From: DUQW01 sp050953805
GTDB lineage: Bacteria; Bacillota_I; Bacilli_A; Acholeplasmatales; Acholeplasmataceae
Length of the DNA: 64,000 nucleotides
Assembly (NCBI GenBank): GCA_050953805.1
Contig: JBMNNE010000002.1
Coordinates: 248,001-312,000, forward strand
Reading direction: 5' to 3'
The position numbers and the translations under genes are program-made. Each line of letters starts with the position of its first letter. Position 1 is the stretch's first letter. The notes under the pieces were generated by a model that was given only the letters and a program-made list of their open reading frames with translations, did not search any database and was not told the origin of the DNA. Shown in pieces: positions 18,122 to 27,472 of the stretch.

Positions 18122-18771
18122 AATAAGCGATATCCGTGTCCGTAAATTGTTTCAATTCTTAAATTTGGCATTTTTTGACGAAGTCTTCTTAATAAATCGT
18201 CGACAACTCGGCTATTTCCGGTGTAGTCTGATCCCCAAACATGTTTTAAAATAGCGTCTCTATCAAATGATTCTCCTTTGTTGTTTAAGAAGAATGCTAA
18301 AAGTTCGTATTCTTTATTAGTTAACCTAATAATTTGATCTTGTTCTTTAATTTCTCTCTTTTCAGTATTAATTTCATATGTTTCATACATAATTACTGAT
18401 GATTGATAATAAGCATTTCTTCTTAATACAGCTTTAACTCTAAGTATTAATTCTCTCGGAGCAAATGGTTTAGCAATATAATCATCACTACCTAATTCCA
18501 ATCCTTCTACTTTATCCATTGCTTGATCTCGAGCGGAAGTAAAAATAACAGAAGTTTGTGGTTGAACTTCTTTAATTTTAGTAATTAAATCAAAACCACT
18601 AATTTCACCAGGTAACATAATATCTAAAATCCATAAATCAACTGGATCAGTGATATGTTTCATCGCGCTTTCTCCATCATGAAACACTTTTACTTCATAA
18701 CCTTCTCTAACTAAATAACGAGTGATGATATCGGCTATATTTAACTCATCTTCAACATAATAAATTTTCAT
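18118..18771 (-). CDS. OmpR/PhoB family response regulator
   Basis: A 217-residue regulator with a receiver domain (acid pocket YYVEDE, phosphorylated Asp50 in LWILDIMLPG, conserved Thr/Ser in VIFTSARDQ, Lys in YIAKPFAPREL) and a C-terminal winged helix ending VVDDLLRRLRQKMPNLRIE and YGHGYRLL. It is phosphorylated by the kinase encoded immediately downstream. The pair follows serS by 20 nt, so it may be carried partly by the gyrA-serS transcript. Confidence 0.95.
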   Translation of the reverse strand: MKIYYVEDELNIADIITRYLVREGYEVKVFHDGESAMKHITDPVDLWILDIMLPGEISGFDLITKIKEVQPQTSVIFTSARDQAMDKVEGLELGSDDYIAKPFAPRELILRVKAVLRRNAYYQSSVIMYETYEINTEKREIKEQDQIIRLTNKEYELLAFFLNNKGESFDRDAILKHVWGSDYTGNSRVVDDLLRRLRQKMPNLRIETIYGHGYRLL

Positions 18772-18791
18772 ATTATATTCTCCTCTCAGTA

Positions 18792-20063
18792 TTATTTAAT
18801 AATATCTGTTTTTAAATAAGGGACTAAAGCTTTTGGAACAGTAATTGTTCCGTCCTCATTTTGATAATTTTCTAAGATGGCGATCAAAGTTCTACCAACT
18901 GCGATACCAGAACCATTAAGCGTGTGTACATATTCAGTTTTAGCGTCTTTTGTACGTTTAAACCTAATATTAGCTCGTCTAGCTTGATAGTCTTCAGCAT
19001 TGCTTATTGAAGCGATTTCTCGGTATTTATCTTGTCCAGGTAACCACACTTCAATATCATATGTTTTAGACATAGAAAAACCCATGTCTCCAGTAGATAA
19101 TACAACCACACGATAGGGTAATTCTAGCTTTTGTAATATCGATTCAGAACTTGATAACATAAAATCTAATTCTTTATATGAATCTTCTGGAGTTGAAAAT
19201 TTAATTAATTCTACTTTATTAAATTGGTGTTGTCTTAACATACCTCTTGTGTCTCTACCAGCAGAGCCGGCTTCTGAACGAAAAGCAGTAGTATATGCGC
19301 AATATTTTAGCGGAAGTAGATTTCCATCAATAATTTCATCACGATACATATTAATCATTGGTACTTCCGCAGTTGGATTTAAATACCAATCGAATTTTTC
19401 TAATTTGAAAGCTTCGTCTTTAAACTTAGGAAACTGACCAGTTCCATACATACTATCAGCATTAACGATGTATGGTGGCATACATTCAGTATATCCTCCC
19501 TCAAGCGAATGAACATCCATCATAAATTGAATTAAAGCACGTTCAAGTCTGGCCCCTAGTCCGACTTCATAAACAAAACGAGGGCCGGTAACTTTAGCCG
19601 CTCTTTGAAAATCTAATATCCCTAAATTTACTCCTAATTCTACGTGATCTTTAACTGGAAAATCAAATTTTTTAGGTTCTCCCCATCTTTTTACTTCTTT
19701 ATTCGCCGATTCGTCTGCTCCTATTGGTACTTCAAGAGCCGGTAAATTAGGGGTAATTAATAAAACATCTTTGATCTTTTCTTCTACTGCTTTAATTTTA
19801 TCGTCAACTTCTTTAATTTCTTCGCCAAAACTATAAACATTAGCTAATATTTCGGTAACATCTTTTCCATCTCTTTTATAAGCTCCGATTTGTTTAGATG
19901 TTTTATTTCTTTTTGCCTTTATTTTGTCTCCTTCAGCAATCAAATTGCGTCTTTCAGCAACCAATTTAAGGATTTCTTTTACATATGAGAAGTCGCCGCC
20001 TCTGGTTTTTAATCTATTAATAACTTCTTCAGTATTTTCGCAAATTAATTTTAAATCTAACAT
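18792..20063 (-). CDS. serS: Seryl-tRNA synthetase
   Basis: A 423-residue class II synthetase. The N-terminal about 100 residues form the tRNA-binding coiled coil (KIKAKRNKTSKQIGAYKRDG). Motif 2 is AFRSEAGSAGRDTRGMLRQH and motif 3 is NGSGIAVGRTLIAILENYQ. It charges tRNA-Ser. The SD is in AAGGGGGAATTT before the ATG. It lies 14 nt after gyrA without a leader that could hold a T-box, so it is probably read from the gyrase transcript. Confidence 0.97.
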   Translation of the reverse strand: MLDLKLICENTEEVINRLKTRGGDFSYVKEILKLVAERRNLIAEGDKIKAKRNKTSKQIGAYKRDGKDVTEILANVYSFGEEIKEVDDKIKAVEEKIKDVLLITPNLPALEVPIGADESANKEVKRWGEPKKFDFPVKDHVELGVNLGILDFQRAAKVTGPRFVYEVGLGARLERALIQFMMDVHSLEGGYTECMPPYIVNADSMYGTGQFPKFKDEAFKLEKFDWYLNPTAEVPMINMYRDEIIDGNLLPLKYCAYTTAFRSEAGSAGRDTRGMLRQHQFNKVELIKFSTPEDSYKELDFMLSSSESILQKLELPYRVVVLSTGDMGFSMSKTYDIEVWLPGQDKYREIASISNAEDYQARRANIRFKRTKDAKTEYVHTLNGSGIAVGRTLIAILENYQNEDGTITVPKALVPYLKTDIIK

Positions 20064-20077
20064 TTTTAAATTCCCCC

Positions 20078-22738
20078 TTATTCATCAAAAATGCTTTCTT
20101 TAGTTATTTTGGGTTCATCATCTTCTTCATTAACGATCGGTTTTAACTCAACCACTTGAATTTCTTCTTGATGATTATTATTTAATTCAAGTTGTTTTTG
20201 AGTAAACTCGATAGTTTCAATATTATCTTCGTCTTCTTCAATGTGGTCAACAACGGCAGTAGTTGAGACCAAATTATCCGGACGTAACCTAATAACTTTA
20301 ACCCCTTGTGTGACTCTACTGGTTTTAGAAATTTGGGCTATTGGCGTTCTAATAACAATACCACGATTAGAAATAACAATTAAATCATCTTCAACTGTAA
20401 CAACCCTTAAAGCACATAATTGTCCGTTTCGTTTAGTCACATTTAATGTTAATACACCTTTTCCACCGCGATTTTGTAAACGATACTCATTAACACTTGT
20501 TCGCTTTCCATAGCCTTTTTCAGTGATTACCAAGATATCTTGATTATCATTTTCAATAACTCCGGCACCAATTAAGTATTCCCCGTCTTCGAGTCTCATT
20601 CCGATAACTCCTGAAGTATTTCTTCCAGTTGGTCTAACGTCTGATTCAGCAAATCTAATTGATTTTCCTGCAACTGATCCTAAAATAATATGTTTTTTTC
20701 CGTCGGTTGCTCTTACTGACAATAACTCATCTTCCTCTTTAAGTGCAATCGCGATAATTCCTGTAGTTCTAATATTTTTAAATGCTGTTACTGGAGTCCG
20801 CTTAACCATTCCGCTCTTAGTTACAAAGAATAGATAGGCGTTTTCATCATCAAAGTCTTTAATACTTGTAAACGAAGCTAATGTTTCGTCTTTATCAAAA
20901 TTCAATAAATTAACAATAGGCAATCCTCTTGCAGTTCTACCTAAATCTGGAATCTCATAACCTTTCATCTTATAAACTCTACCTTTATTAGTAAAGAACA
21001 AATGAAAATCATGAGTCGAAGTAAGACCCATATGTTCAACAAAGTCATCATCATGAACACGCATACCGGTAACACCAACTCCTCCACGGTTTTGGCTCTT
21101 ATAGTCTTCAACAGGCATGCGCTTAATGTATCCTTGATTAGTAATTGTGATTACTACGTCTTCAACTGGAATTAAATCTTCGTTTTCAATACTTAAATCT
21201 GCGTGTAAATTAATAGCTGATAATCTTGAAGTAGCAAATTTGCGTTTAATTTCTAATAATTCTTCAGAAATAATTTCAAACTTACGACCTTCACTAGCTA
21301 AAACCTCATGATATTCTTTAATTTTGATACCTAATTCAACATGTTCAGTTCTAATTTTTTCAATTTCAAGACCTGTTAAGCGTTGTAAACGCATGTCTAA
21401 AATTGCCCTAGCTTGTGTATCAGATAATTCATAACTATCGATTAACTTTTCTCTAGCCTCATCACCAGTTTTAGATTCTTTAATCATTTCAATAGCACGA
21501 TCGATATCGTTTAATGCTATAATTAACCCTTCTAAAATATGTTGTCTTGCTTCAGCTTTTTCTAAATCATACTCAGTTCTTCGGTGAATTACTTCAACTT
21601 GATGATTTACATAGTGAGCAATCATCTCTTTTAAATTAAGTGTTTTGGGTTGTCCATCAACTAATGCAATCATATTTAAACTATATGATGATTGTAATTG
21701 AGTGTATTTATATAAGTTATTTAACATTACTTCAGGAATAATGTCTTTTCTTAATTCAATAACAACTCTCATTCCTTTGCGGTTTGATTCGTCGCGTAAA
21801 TCGGTAATTCCTTCAACAACTTTATCTTTTACAATTTCAGCAATTTTATCAATTAATCTAGTTTTATTTACTTGATATGGAATTTCAGTAATAATAATTG
21901 CTGATTTATTCTTATAATGGACAATATCAGTAGTAGCTCTTACTGCAATTTTGCCATTACCTGTTTCATAACCCTCTCTTAATCCGGTTAATCCTAAAAT
22001 TTGACCGCCGGTTGGAAAATCTGGCCCTTTGATATGCTCCATTAATTCGGGAATAGTAATATCTTGATTTTTAATGTAAGCTAACGTTCCATCAATTACC
22101 TCACCTAAATTGTGTGGTGGAATATCTGTTGCCATACCAACAGCAATTCCACTAGCACCATTGACTAGTAAATTAGGATATCTAGCTGGTAATACGCTTG
22201 GTTCTTTTTCGCTATTATCGTAGTTATCAACAAAATCAACTGTGTTTTTATCTAAATCACGAACTAATTCCATAGCCATTTTAGACATTCTTGCTTCAGT
22301 ATAACGCATCGCTGCCGCACTATCACCGTCAATTGATCCAAAGTTACCATGCCCGTCAACTAAAGGCTCGCGATAATTAAACGGTTGCGCCATCCTTACC
22401 ATAGCCTCATAAACACTTGAATCTCCATGTGGGTGATACTTACCAATAACTTCCCCTACAATTCTGGCTGATTTTTTATGTGGCCTATCTGCATACATTC
22501 CTAAATCATTCATTGCATAAATAATTCGGCGTTGAACTGGTTTCATACCGTCTCTTACATCTGGTAACGCTCTTGAAACGATAACACTCATTGCATAACT
22601 TAAAAATGAGGTTTTCATTTCTGATGTGATGTTTATTTCTTTAATTTTTCCATGATTATGTTCTTCATCATTATATTCTTCTTCATGCTCATGTTCATCA
22701 ATTTCTTCAATATCATCTAGTTTTTTAATATCTTCCAT
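20078..22738 (-). CDS. gyrA: DNA gyrase subunit A
   Basis: About 886 residues. The breakage-reunion domain contains SVIVSRALPDVRDGMKPVQR, the HPHGDSSVYEAM helix with a serine at the usual quinolone-sensitive site, and the catalytic Tyr (about 146) in AAMRYTEARM. GyrA-box-like QNRGGKGV repeats lie in the C-terminal beta-pinwheel. I start at the ATG at 22738, 8 nt after GGAGG; the open frame includes a TTG two codons earlier but too close to the SD. An unusual acidic/histidine-rich segment precedes the normal start of homology (KEINITSEM). It follows gyrB by 9-15 nt. Confidence 0.97.
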   Translation of the reverse strand: MEDIKKLDDIEEIDEHEHEEEYNDEEHNHGKIKEINITSEMKTSFLSYAMSVIVSRALPDVRDGMKPVQRRIIYAMNDLGMYADRPHKKSARIVGEVIGKYHPHGDSSVYEAMVRMAQPFNYREPLVDGHGNFGSIDGDSAAAMRYTEARMSKMAMELVRDLDKNTVDFVDNYDNSEKEPSVLPARYPNLLVNGASGIAVGMATDIPPHNLGEVIDGTLAYIKNQDITIPELMEHIKGPDFPTGGQILGLTGLREGYETGNGKIAVRATTDIVHYKNKSAIIITEIPYQVNKTRLIDKIAEIVKDKVVEGITDLRDESNRKGMRVVIELRKDIIPEVMLNNLYKYTQLQSSYSLNMIALVDGQPKTLNLKEMIAHYVNHQVEVIHRRTEYDLEKAEARQHILEGLIIALNDIDRAIEMIKESKTGDEAREKLIDSYELSDTQARAILDMRLQRLTGLEIEKIRTEHVELGIKIKEYHEVLASEGRKFEIISEELLEIKRKFATSRLSAINLHADLSIENEDLIPVEDVVITITNQGYIKRMPVEDYKSQNRGGVGVTGMRVHDDDFVEHMGLTSTHDFHLFFTNKGRVYKMKGYEIPDLGRTARGLPIVNLLNFDKDETLASFTSIKDFDDENAYLFFVTKSGMVKRTPVTAFKNIRTTGIIAIALKEEDELLSVRATDGKKHIILGSVAGKSIRFAESDVRPTGRNTSGVIGMRLEDGEYLIGAGVIENDNQDILVITEKGYGKRTSVNEYRLQNRGGKGVLTLNVTKRNGQLCALRVVTVEDDLIVISNRGIVIRTPIAQISKTSRVTQGVKVIRLRPDNLVSTTAVVDHIEEDEDNIETIEFTQKQLELNNNHQEEIQVVELKPIVNEEDDEPKITKESIFDE

Positions 22739-22753
22739 CTTCAAAACCTCCTA

Positions 22754-24664
22754 TCATGCATCAATGTTTTTCGCATAAACTGCATTTTCTTGAATAAATT
22801 CCTTTCTTGGTTCAACTTCTTCACCCATTAACATTGTAAATACATTGTCAGCATCAATTGCATCCTTAAGTGAAACTTGAAGCAATGTTCTTGTTTCTGG
22901 ATTCATTGTCGTTTCCCATAATTGCTCCGGATTCATTTCCCCAAGACCTTTATATCTTTGAAGTTGTGGTCTACCACCCATATCTGCTAGTAATTTTTCT
23001 AATGTTTCATCGTCATAGACATATTCTGAACGCCTTCCTTGAGTCACTTTATATAAAGGAGGTTGAGCGATATAAACATATCCTAAATCAATTAACCCTT
23101 TCATATAACGATAAAAGAAAGTTAGAAGAAGAGTTCTAATATGTGCCCCGTCAACGTCAGCATCTGTCATAATTACAATTTTATGATATCTAGCTTTATT
23201 TGGGTCAAATTCTTCGCCAATTCCTGTACCTAACGCTTGAATCATTGAAATAATTTCTCTATTTGATAAAATTCGATCTAATCTTGCTTTTTCAACATTT
23301 AAAATTTTTCCTCTTAAAGGTAAAATTGCTTGAAATTCAGACTCTCTACCTTGTTTAGCTGAACCACCTGCTGAATCCCCTTCCACAATATACAATTCAG
23401 AAATTTCTGGATTTCGACTGCGACAATCAGCTAATTTAGAGGCAAACCCTAATGATTCAAGTGGTGACTTTCTCCTGGTTGCTTCTCTTGCTTTTCTTGC
23501 AGCAATTCTTGCACGAGATGCCATAAGTGCTTTTTCAATGATTGCTTTTGCATCTTGTGGGTTTTCAAGCAAGTACCTTTCTAAACCTTCTTGAGTAATT
23601 TGAGAAGTGATTTGTCTAACCTCAGGATTTCCTAATTTTGTTTTAGTTTGTCCTTCAAATTGTGGACTTGGATGTTTAACAGAAATAACACCAATTAAGC
23701 CTTCTCTAGTGTCATCTCCAATAAAAGAATCGTCTTTTTTCAATAAATTTGCCTCAGTAGCATATTTGTTTAGTACTCTTGTTAATGCCATCTTGAAGCC
23801 ATCTTCATGCATTCCACCTTCGTGTGTAGTAATGTTATTAACAAAAGAGATTAAATTTGTTGAATATGAATCATTATACTGAAGTGCGATCTCAACTGAA
23901 ATATCATCAACTACTTTTTCAATTAAAATAACATCTTCGTTAACTTTAGTTCTGGTTCCGTTTAAAAACTCTACATATTCAACGATTCCACCGTCGTATT
24001 GATAGTTCTTTTCAATTGGCACTTCACCGCGATCATCAATTAATGTTATTTTTAATCCTTTGTTTAAAAAAGCTAATTGCTGAATTCTGTTGCGTAATAT
24101 TTCGTAATCATATTCTTGAGTTTCCACAAAGACAGTTTTATCAAACTTAAACAAGATTTTAGTTCCAGTTTCATCACTTTCGCCTAAAACTTGTAATTCC
24201 CCAACTGGCTCTCCATAAGAAAAATCTTGACGGTAAGAATGTCCATCTCGTTTAATAAAAACGATAAATGATTCAGATAGTGCATTTACTACTGAAGCAC
24301 CAACTCCGTGAAGACCACCAGAAACTTTGTAAGATTTACCATCAAATTTACCTCCAGCATGAAGCGTAGTTAAAATAGTTTCCACAGCTGGTCTTCCACT
24401 TTTTGGGTGTAAATCCACTGGAATACCTCTACCGTTGTCAGTAACTTGGATATAACCGTCTTTTAGTATTTCTACTATTATGTGATCGGCAAAACCACCT
24501 AAAACTTCATCAATTCCGTTATCAACAATTTCCCACACTAAATGATGTAGTCCTCTTGATCCGGTACTACCTATGTACATTCCCGGTCTTAATCTGACCG
24601 CTTCTAGCCCCTCTAATATCTGAATATTTTCAGCACTATAATTATTATTTGTTTTATTATCCAA
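22754..24664 (-). CDS. gyrB: DNA gyrase subunit B
   Basis: A 636-residue GyrB of normal length. The GHKL ATPase domain shows EIVDNGIDEVLGG, TDNGRGIPVDLHPKSG and YKVSGGLHGVGASVVNALS; the TOPRIM domain shows LYIVEGDSAGGSAKQGR and MTDADVDGAHIRTLLLTF; the C-terminus has PQLQRYKGLGEMNPEQLWET. It supplies ATP-driven strand passage with GyrA. The start is a TTG overlapping the recF stop region by 8 bases, with AAGGAG about 8 nt upstream inside recF, indicating translational coupling. Confidence 0.97.
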   Translation of the reverse strand: MDNKTNNNYSAENIQILEGLEAVRLRPGMYIGSTGSRGLHHLVWEIVDNGIDEVLGGFADHIIVEILKDGYIQVTDNGRGIPVDLHPKSGRPAVETILTTLHAGGKFDGKSYKVSGGLHGVGASVVNALSESFIVFIKRDGHSYRQDFSYGEPVGELQVLGESDETGTKILFKFDKTVFVETQEYDYEILRNRIQQLAFLNKGLKITLIDDRGEVPIEKNYQYDGGIVEYVEFLNGTRTKVNEDVILIEKVVDDISVEIALQYNDSYSTNLISFVNNITTHEGGMHEDGFKMALTRVLNKYATEANLLKKDDSFIGDDTREGLIGVISVKHPSPQFEGQTKTKLGNPEVRQITSQITQEGLERYLLENPQDAKAIIEKALMASRARIAARKAREATRRKSPLESLGFASKLADCRSRNPEISELYIVEGDSAGGSAKQGRESEFQAILPLRGKILNVEKARLDRILSNREIISMIQALGTGIGEEFDPNKARYHKIVIMTDADVDGAHIRTLLLTFFYRYMKGLIDLGYVYIAQPPLYKVTQGRRSEYVYDDETLEKLLADMGGRPQLQRYKGLGEMNPEQLWETTMNPETRTLLQVSLKDAIDADNVFTMLMGEEVEPRKEFIQENAVYAKNIDA

Positions 24665-25703
24665 GTTGCATCTCTCCTTCTATTTTAATTGTTTGAATTT
24701 TGTCTGTATTTTTTATTTCTTTAACGCTTGTCATTATTATTTGATTTTCTTTTGGCAAATTCGATAAAAATATTTTTTGATTTTCTTCATCTAACTCACT
24801 CAAAATATCATCAAGCAATAAGATTGGTTTTTGTTTGCTAAATTTTGTAATTAATTGTAGCAACGCAATTTTTACTGCAATCACAATTAATCTTTGTTCA
24901 CCCGCTGAAGCAAATACTTTACTATCTTTTGTTCCAATGGTAATTATAAAGTCATCTTTATGTGGCCCAGCATTCGTACTTTCATAAATAATATCTCGAT
25001 CCTGTTTTGTTTCAACCCAGTTTTTTAACCTTTTTATTGTTTGATCTGGTTTATAAACAATTTCAATTTTTTCATCGCTGAATGTAAATGGTTGGTTTTT
25101 AAGTTCTTTGTTTAATAAACCGATAACTTCCGTTCGTTTTTCAATTATTTTAGAACCAACTTCTAATAATTGTTGTCCTAAAATATTTAAAAACGTGTAA
25201 TCGTCGCCAATATTAATGTTTTTTAATAGTGCGTTTCTTTGCTTTAATATTTTTTTATATTTATTAAGAAGTGTTAAATATTCCTTATCAAGTAACATCC
25301 ACTCTAAATCAATAAAATTGCGCTTATCCATTGGTGTTCCTTTAATTAGAAGAATATCCTCAGTTGTAAACATCACTACGTTAAAACTGCCAATATAATC
25401 ACTTATACGTCTTTTTTCAACTCCGTTAGCAATTAATCTTTTTCCTGTCTTAGAAATAATAATCTCGTTTCTTTTATTATTTTCAAAAAGAATTTTAATT
25501 TTTGAAAAATTTTCATCTTTTTTTATTAAATCTTTTTCATTATTAGTTCTCATTGACTTAGTAGTAGAAGCGAAGTAAATGGCTTCTAAAATTGCTGTTT
25601 TACCTACTCCATTATTTCCATAAATATACGATTTAAGATTGTCAAATTCTAAAGATAAATATTCGTGATTTCTAAAATTAGTTAATTCTATTCTTTTAAT
25701 CAT
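24657..25703 (-). CDS. recF: DNA replication and repair protein RecF
   Basis: A 348-residue SMC-like ATPase. Walker A is YGNNGVGKTAILEAI after the family start MIKRIELTNFRNHEYLSLEF; the signature region is FASAGEQRLIVIAVKIAL and Walker B PILLLDDILSELDEENQK. RecF helps load RecA at gapped DNA. Its start overlaps the S4-domain gene (ATGA) and its end overlaps gyrB, giving the compact yaaA-recF-gyrB order of Firmicutes origins. Confidence 0.95.
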   Translation of the reverse strand: MIKRIELTNFRNHEYLSLEFDNLKSYIYGNNGVGKTAILEAIYFASTTKSMRTNNEKDLIKKDENFSKIKILFENNKRNEIIISKTGKRLIANGVEKRRISDYIGSFNVVMFTTEDILLIKGTPMDKRNFIDLEWMLLDKEYLTLLNKYKKILKQRNALLKNINIGDDYTFLNILGQQLLEVGSKIIEKRTEVIGLLNKELKNQPFTFSDEKIEIVYKPDQTIKRLKNWVETKQDRDIIYESTNAGPHKDDFIITIGTKDSKVFASAGEQRLIVIAVKIALLQLITKFSKQKPILLLDDILSELDEENQKIFLSNLPKENQIIMTSVKEIKNTDKIQTIKIEGEMQLG

Positions 25704-25909
25704 TTCGATATCACAAACTTCAAACTATTAATTTTAATCTTATCTCCAGGATATAATTTTTTACCCCGACGATTTTCTAAGACGTCATTTAAGTAAACTT
25801 TATTTTCTAATAAAAAATACTTGGCTTCACCGCCAGTATCTATTAAATCGGTTAATTTTAATAATTGAGATAAAGTAATGTACTCTGTCTCGATTTTGAT
25901 GATTTCCAT
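25700..25909 (-). CDS. yaaA: S4 domain protein YaaA/RlbA
   Basis: A 69-residue protein that is essentially one S4 RNA-binding domain: YITLSQLLKLTDLIDTGGEA, AKYFLLENKVYLNDVLENRR and GKKLYPGDKIKI. The small S4 protein between dnaN and recF is typical of Firmicutes and is linked to large-subunit ribosome biogenesis in Bacillus. Here it is separated from dnaN by two extra genes. Its TGA stop lies in an ATGA overlap with recF, which supports the standard genetic code. Confidence 0.92.
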   Translation of the reverse strand: MEIIKIETEYITLSQLLKLTDLIDTGGEAKYFLLENKVYLNDVLENRRGKKLYPGDKIKINSLKFVISK

Positions 25910-26009
25910 TTTGTAACTCCTATTTTATATTCATATTATAACATAATATGATTAAAATAGCAAAATAAGAATAGATTTATAAAATAAGGTAGTTTTGTCG
26001 TTTTTTAAT

Positions 26010-26044
26010 AAAAAAAGCCCTAATTCTTGAAATTTAAGGCTTTT
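26010..26044 (-). terminator. Rho-independent terminator after the endonuclease gene
   Basis: Reading leftward, AAAAGCCTTAA (26034-26044) pairs with TTAGGGCTTTT (26013-26023) over 11 positions including one G-T pair, then runs into a T tract. Confidence 0.75.
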
Positions 26045-26062
26045 AATCTTCTATTTTTTATT

Positions 26063-27325
26063 TTATAGCAAATATCTTTTCTTTAAACCAACATGTGTTG
26101 TTGTTTGGATTTTTAAACTTTTGATTATTATTTCTAATGTCTTATATGGATTGCGAGACATTAAACTTATATCTAAAATATGTTGATAAATTCTTTCGAA
26201 TAATTCTGGATGATCAATAAATGGATTTCTGTTGCCTTGATATTCAAAGATAACTTCATTTCTATTTAATTCAAACTCATCTACTGGATCAATCTCGTGC
26301 CATTTAAGAAGTAAACTTAACCTTCCCATTTGAGCACCTTCAGGGGTATATGAATAATTATTAGGAGTTTCAACTAATGATAAAATATTTTTATATCTTA
26401 CTGCCATATACAATAATATTCTTGCTACATCACCACGATGATCATTTCCTGGATAATATTCATTAGTGCCAACAGTATATCCTTTTATACCACTGCCAGA
26501 TGTAAAATAACGATTAGATCTGCTGGCATTAGTTGATCTTATAATGGCTCTCAAATTATGTGGATCGCTCCTTTGGTCGCGAGTGGAATTGTTAAATCCA
26601 CTATCAGGTAGTCCTAATCTTGATCTTGGCCAAACGTGTTCTCTTTCAAAAATATTACCGTTTCCCCAATCAGCTAAAATTTTAGAATTATCATAAATTC
26701 CCCATAAATTATCTTTTTTAGGTTCAAGATCTGATTTAACTAATATGTTTCTTGCTTCGCCATAAGATGCGTTCTCTGTGCCGTTTCCAGCAGTTACTAC
26801 ACTAATAATGGTATGTAAATTGTTAAATATATCTTCATCACTCATATTGTAGTCAATTCCAAGATAATATCCTTCATATATAAAGTTATAACTAATTGAA
26901 TATACAAAAGTTTCAATGTCATATTCAATTAAAATTGACTTTTTATTTGATATTTGGTGGTTTGGTAATTTTGCAAATATATCAACTTCTATGCCGTTTT
27001 TAATTTCATCTTTATGTGGTTTAAAATCATAATAGGTGTTGTTTGTTTTAATTTCTCTTAAATTTATTTTTATCGTATATTCTGCTTTATTTCCAATGCT
27101 GTCCCAACTTAATACTCCGTCATTAGTTATTTTAATATTAGTAACGCTTTTTGTTAATGGTTCCGGTCCTCTAATAAATTCTAATATTTTATCTCGAAAA
27201 AGATATCCTACTATTATTGCAACTACAAAAATAATTAACAATATAACTAAAATTGGCTTATAATATTTTATTATAAATTTTTTATGCTTCTTTGTTAATT
27301 TTTTGGGTTGTTTCTTTTTTCTCAT
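26063..27325 (-). CDS. Membrane-anchored endonuclease I family nuclease
   Basis: A 420-residue protein with a strongly basic N-terminus and one transmembrane helix (about residues 24-44, ILVILLIIFVVAIIVGYLF), so the rest is outside the cell. Residues about 60-110 resemble a small beta-sandwich. The C-terminal half is endonuclease I (EndA/NucM): FEREHVWPRSRLG with the catalytic His, SDPHNLRAI, HRGDVARILLYMAVRY and the terminal EYQGNRNPFIDHPELFERI. It probably degrades external DNA to feed nucleotide uptake. It has its own promoter (27352-27357) and terminator, an insertion into the dnaN-yaaA block. Confidence 0.88.
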   Translation of the reverse strand: MRKKKQPKKLTKKHKKFIIKYYKPILVILLIIFVVAIIVGYLFRDKILEFIRGPEPLTKSVTNIKITNDGVLSWDSIGNKAEYTIKINLREIKTNNTYYDFKPHKDEIKNGIEVDIFAKLPNHQISNKKSILIEYDIETFVYSISYNFIYEGYYLGIDYNMSDEDIFNNLHTIISVVTAGNGTENASYGEARNILVKSDLEPKKDNLWGIYDNSKILADWGNGNIFEREHVWPRSRLGLPDSGFNNSTRDQRSDPHNLRAIIRSTNASRSNRYFTSGSGIKGYTVGTNEYYPGNDHRGDVARILLYMAVRYKNILSLVETPNNYSYTPEGAQMGRLSLLLKWHEIDPVDEFELNRNEVIFEYQGNRNPFIDHPELFERIYQHILDISLMSRNPYKTLEIIIKSLKIQTTTHVGLKKRYLL

Positions 27326-27351
27326 TTTGTTTACCTACCTTTTTCATTATC

Positions 27352-27360
27352 AGTATACCA
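27352..27360 (-). promoter_or_regulatory. Extended -10 promoter of the endonuclease gene
   Basis: On the minus strand TG-G-TATACT forms an extended -10 element about 27 nt upstream of the ATG. A clear -35 is not seen. Confidence 0.5.
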
Positions 27361-27424
27361 CATGTAATTTAAGGAAAATGATGGTAGTATAATTGTAATT
27401 TTTAATTATTTTATTTACATTTAA

Positions 27425-27452
27425 ATAATAAAACCAGGATTTAACCTGGTTC
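27425..27452 (-). terminator. Rho-independent terminator after the SDR gene
   Basis: AACCAGG (27433-27439) and CCTGGTT (27446-27452) form a 7-bp stem; leftward it is followed by TTTTATTATTT. Confidence 0.65.
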
Positions 27453-27472
27453 TATGATGGATTTAGTTAATT

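Noticed and set aside
18772..20077. T-box riboswitch before serS
   Set aside because: The gap between gyrA and serS is only 14 nt, too short for a T-box.
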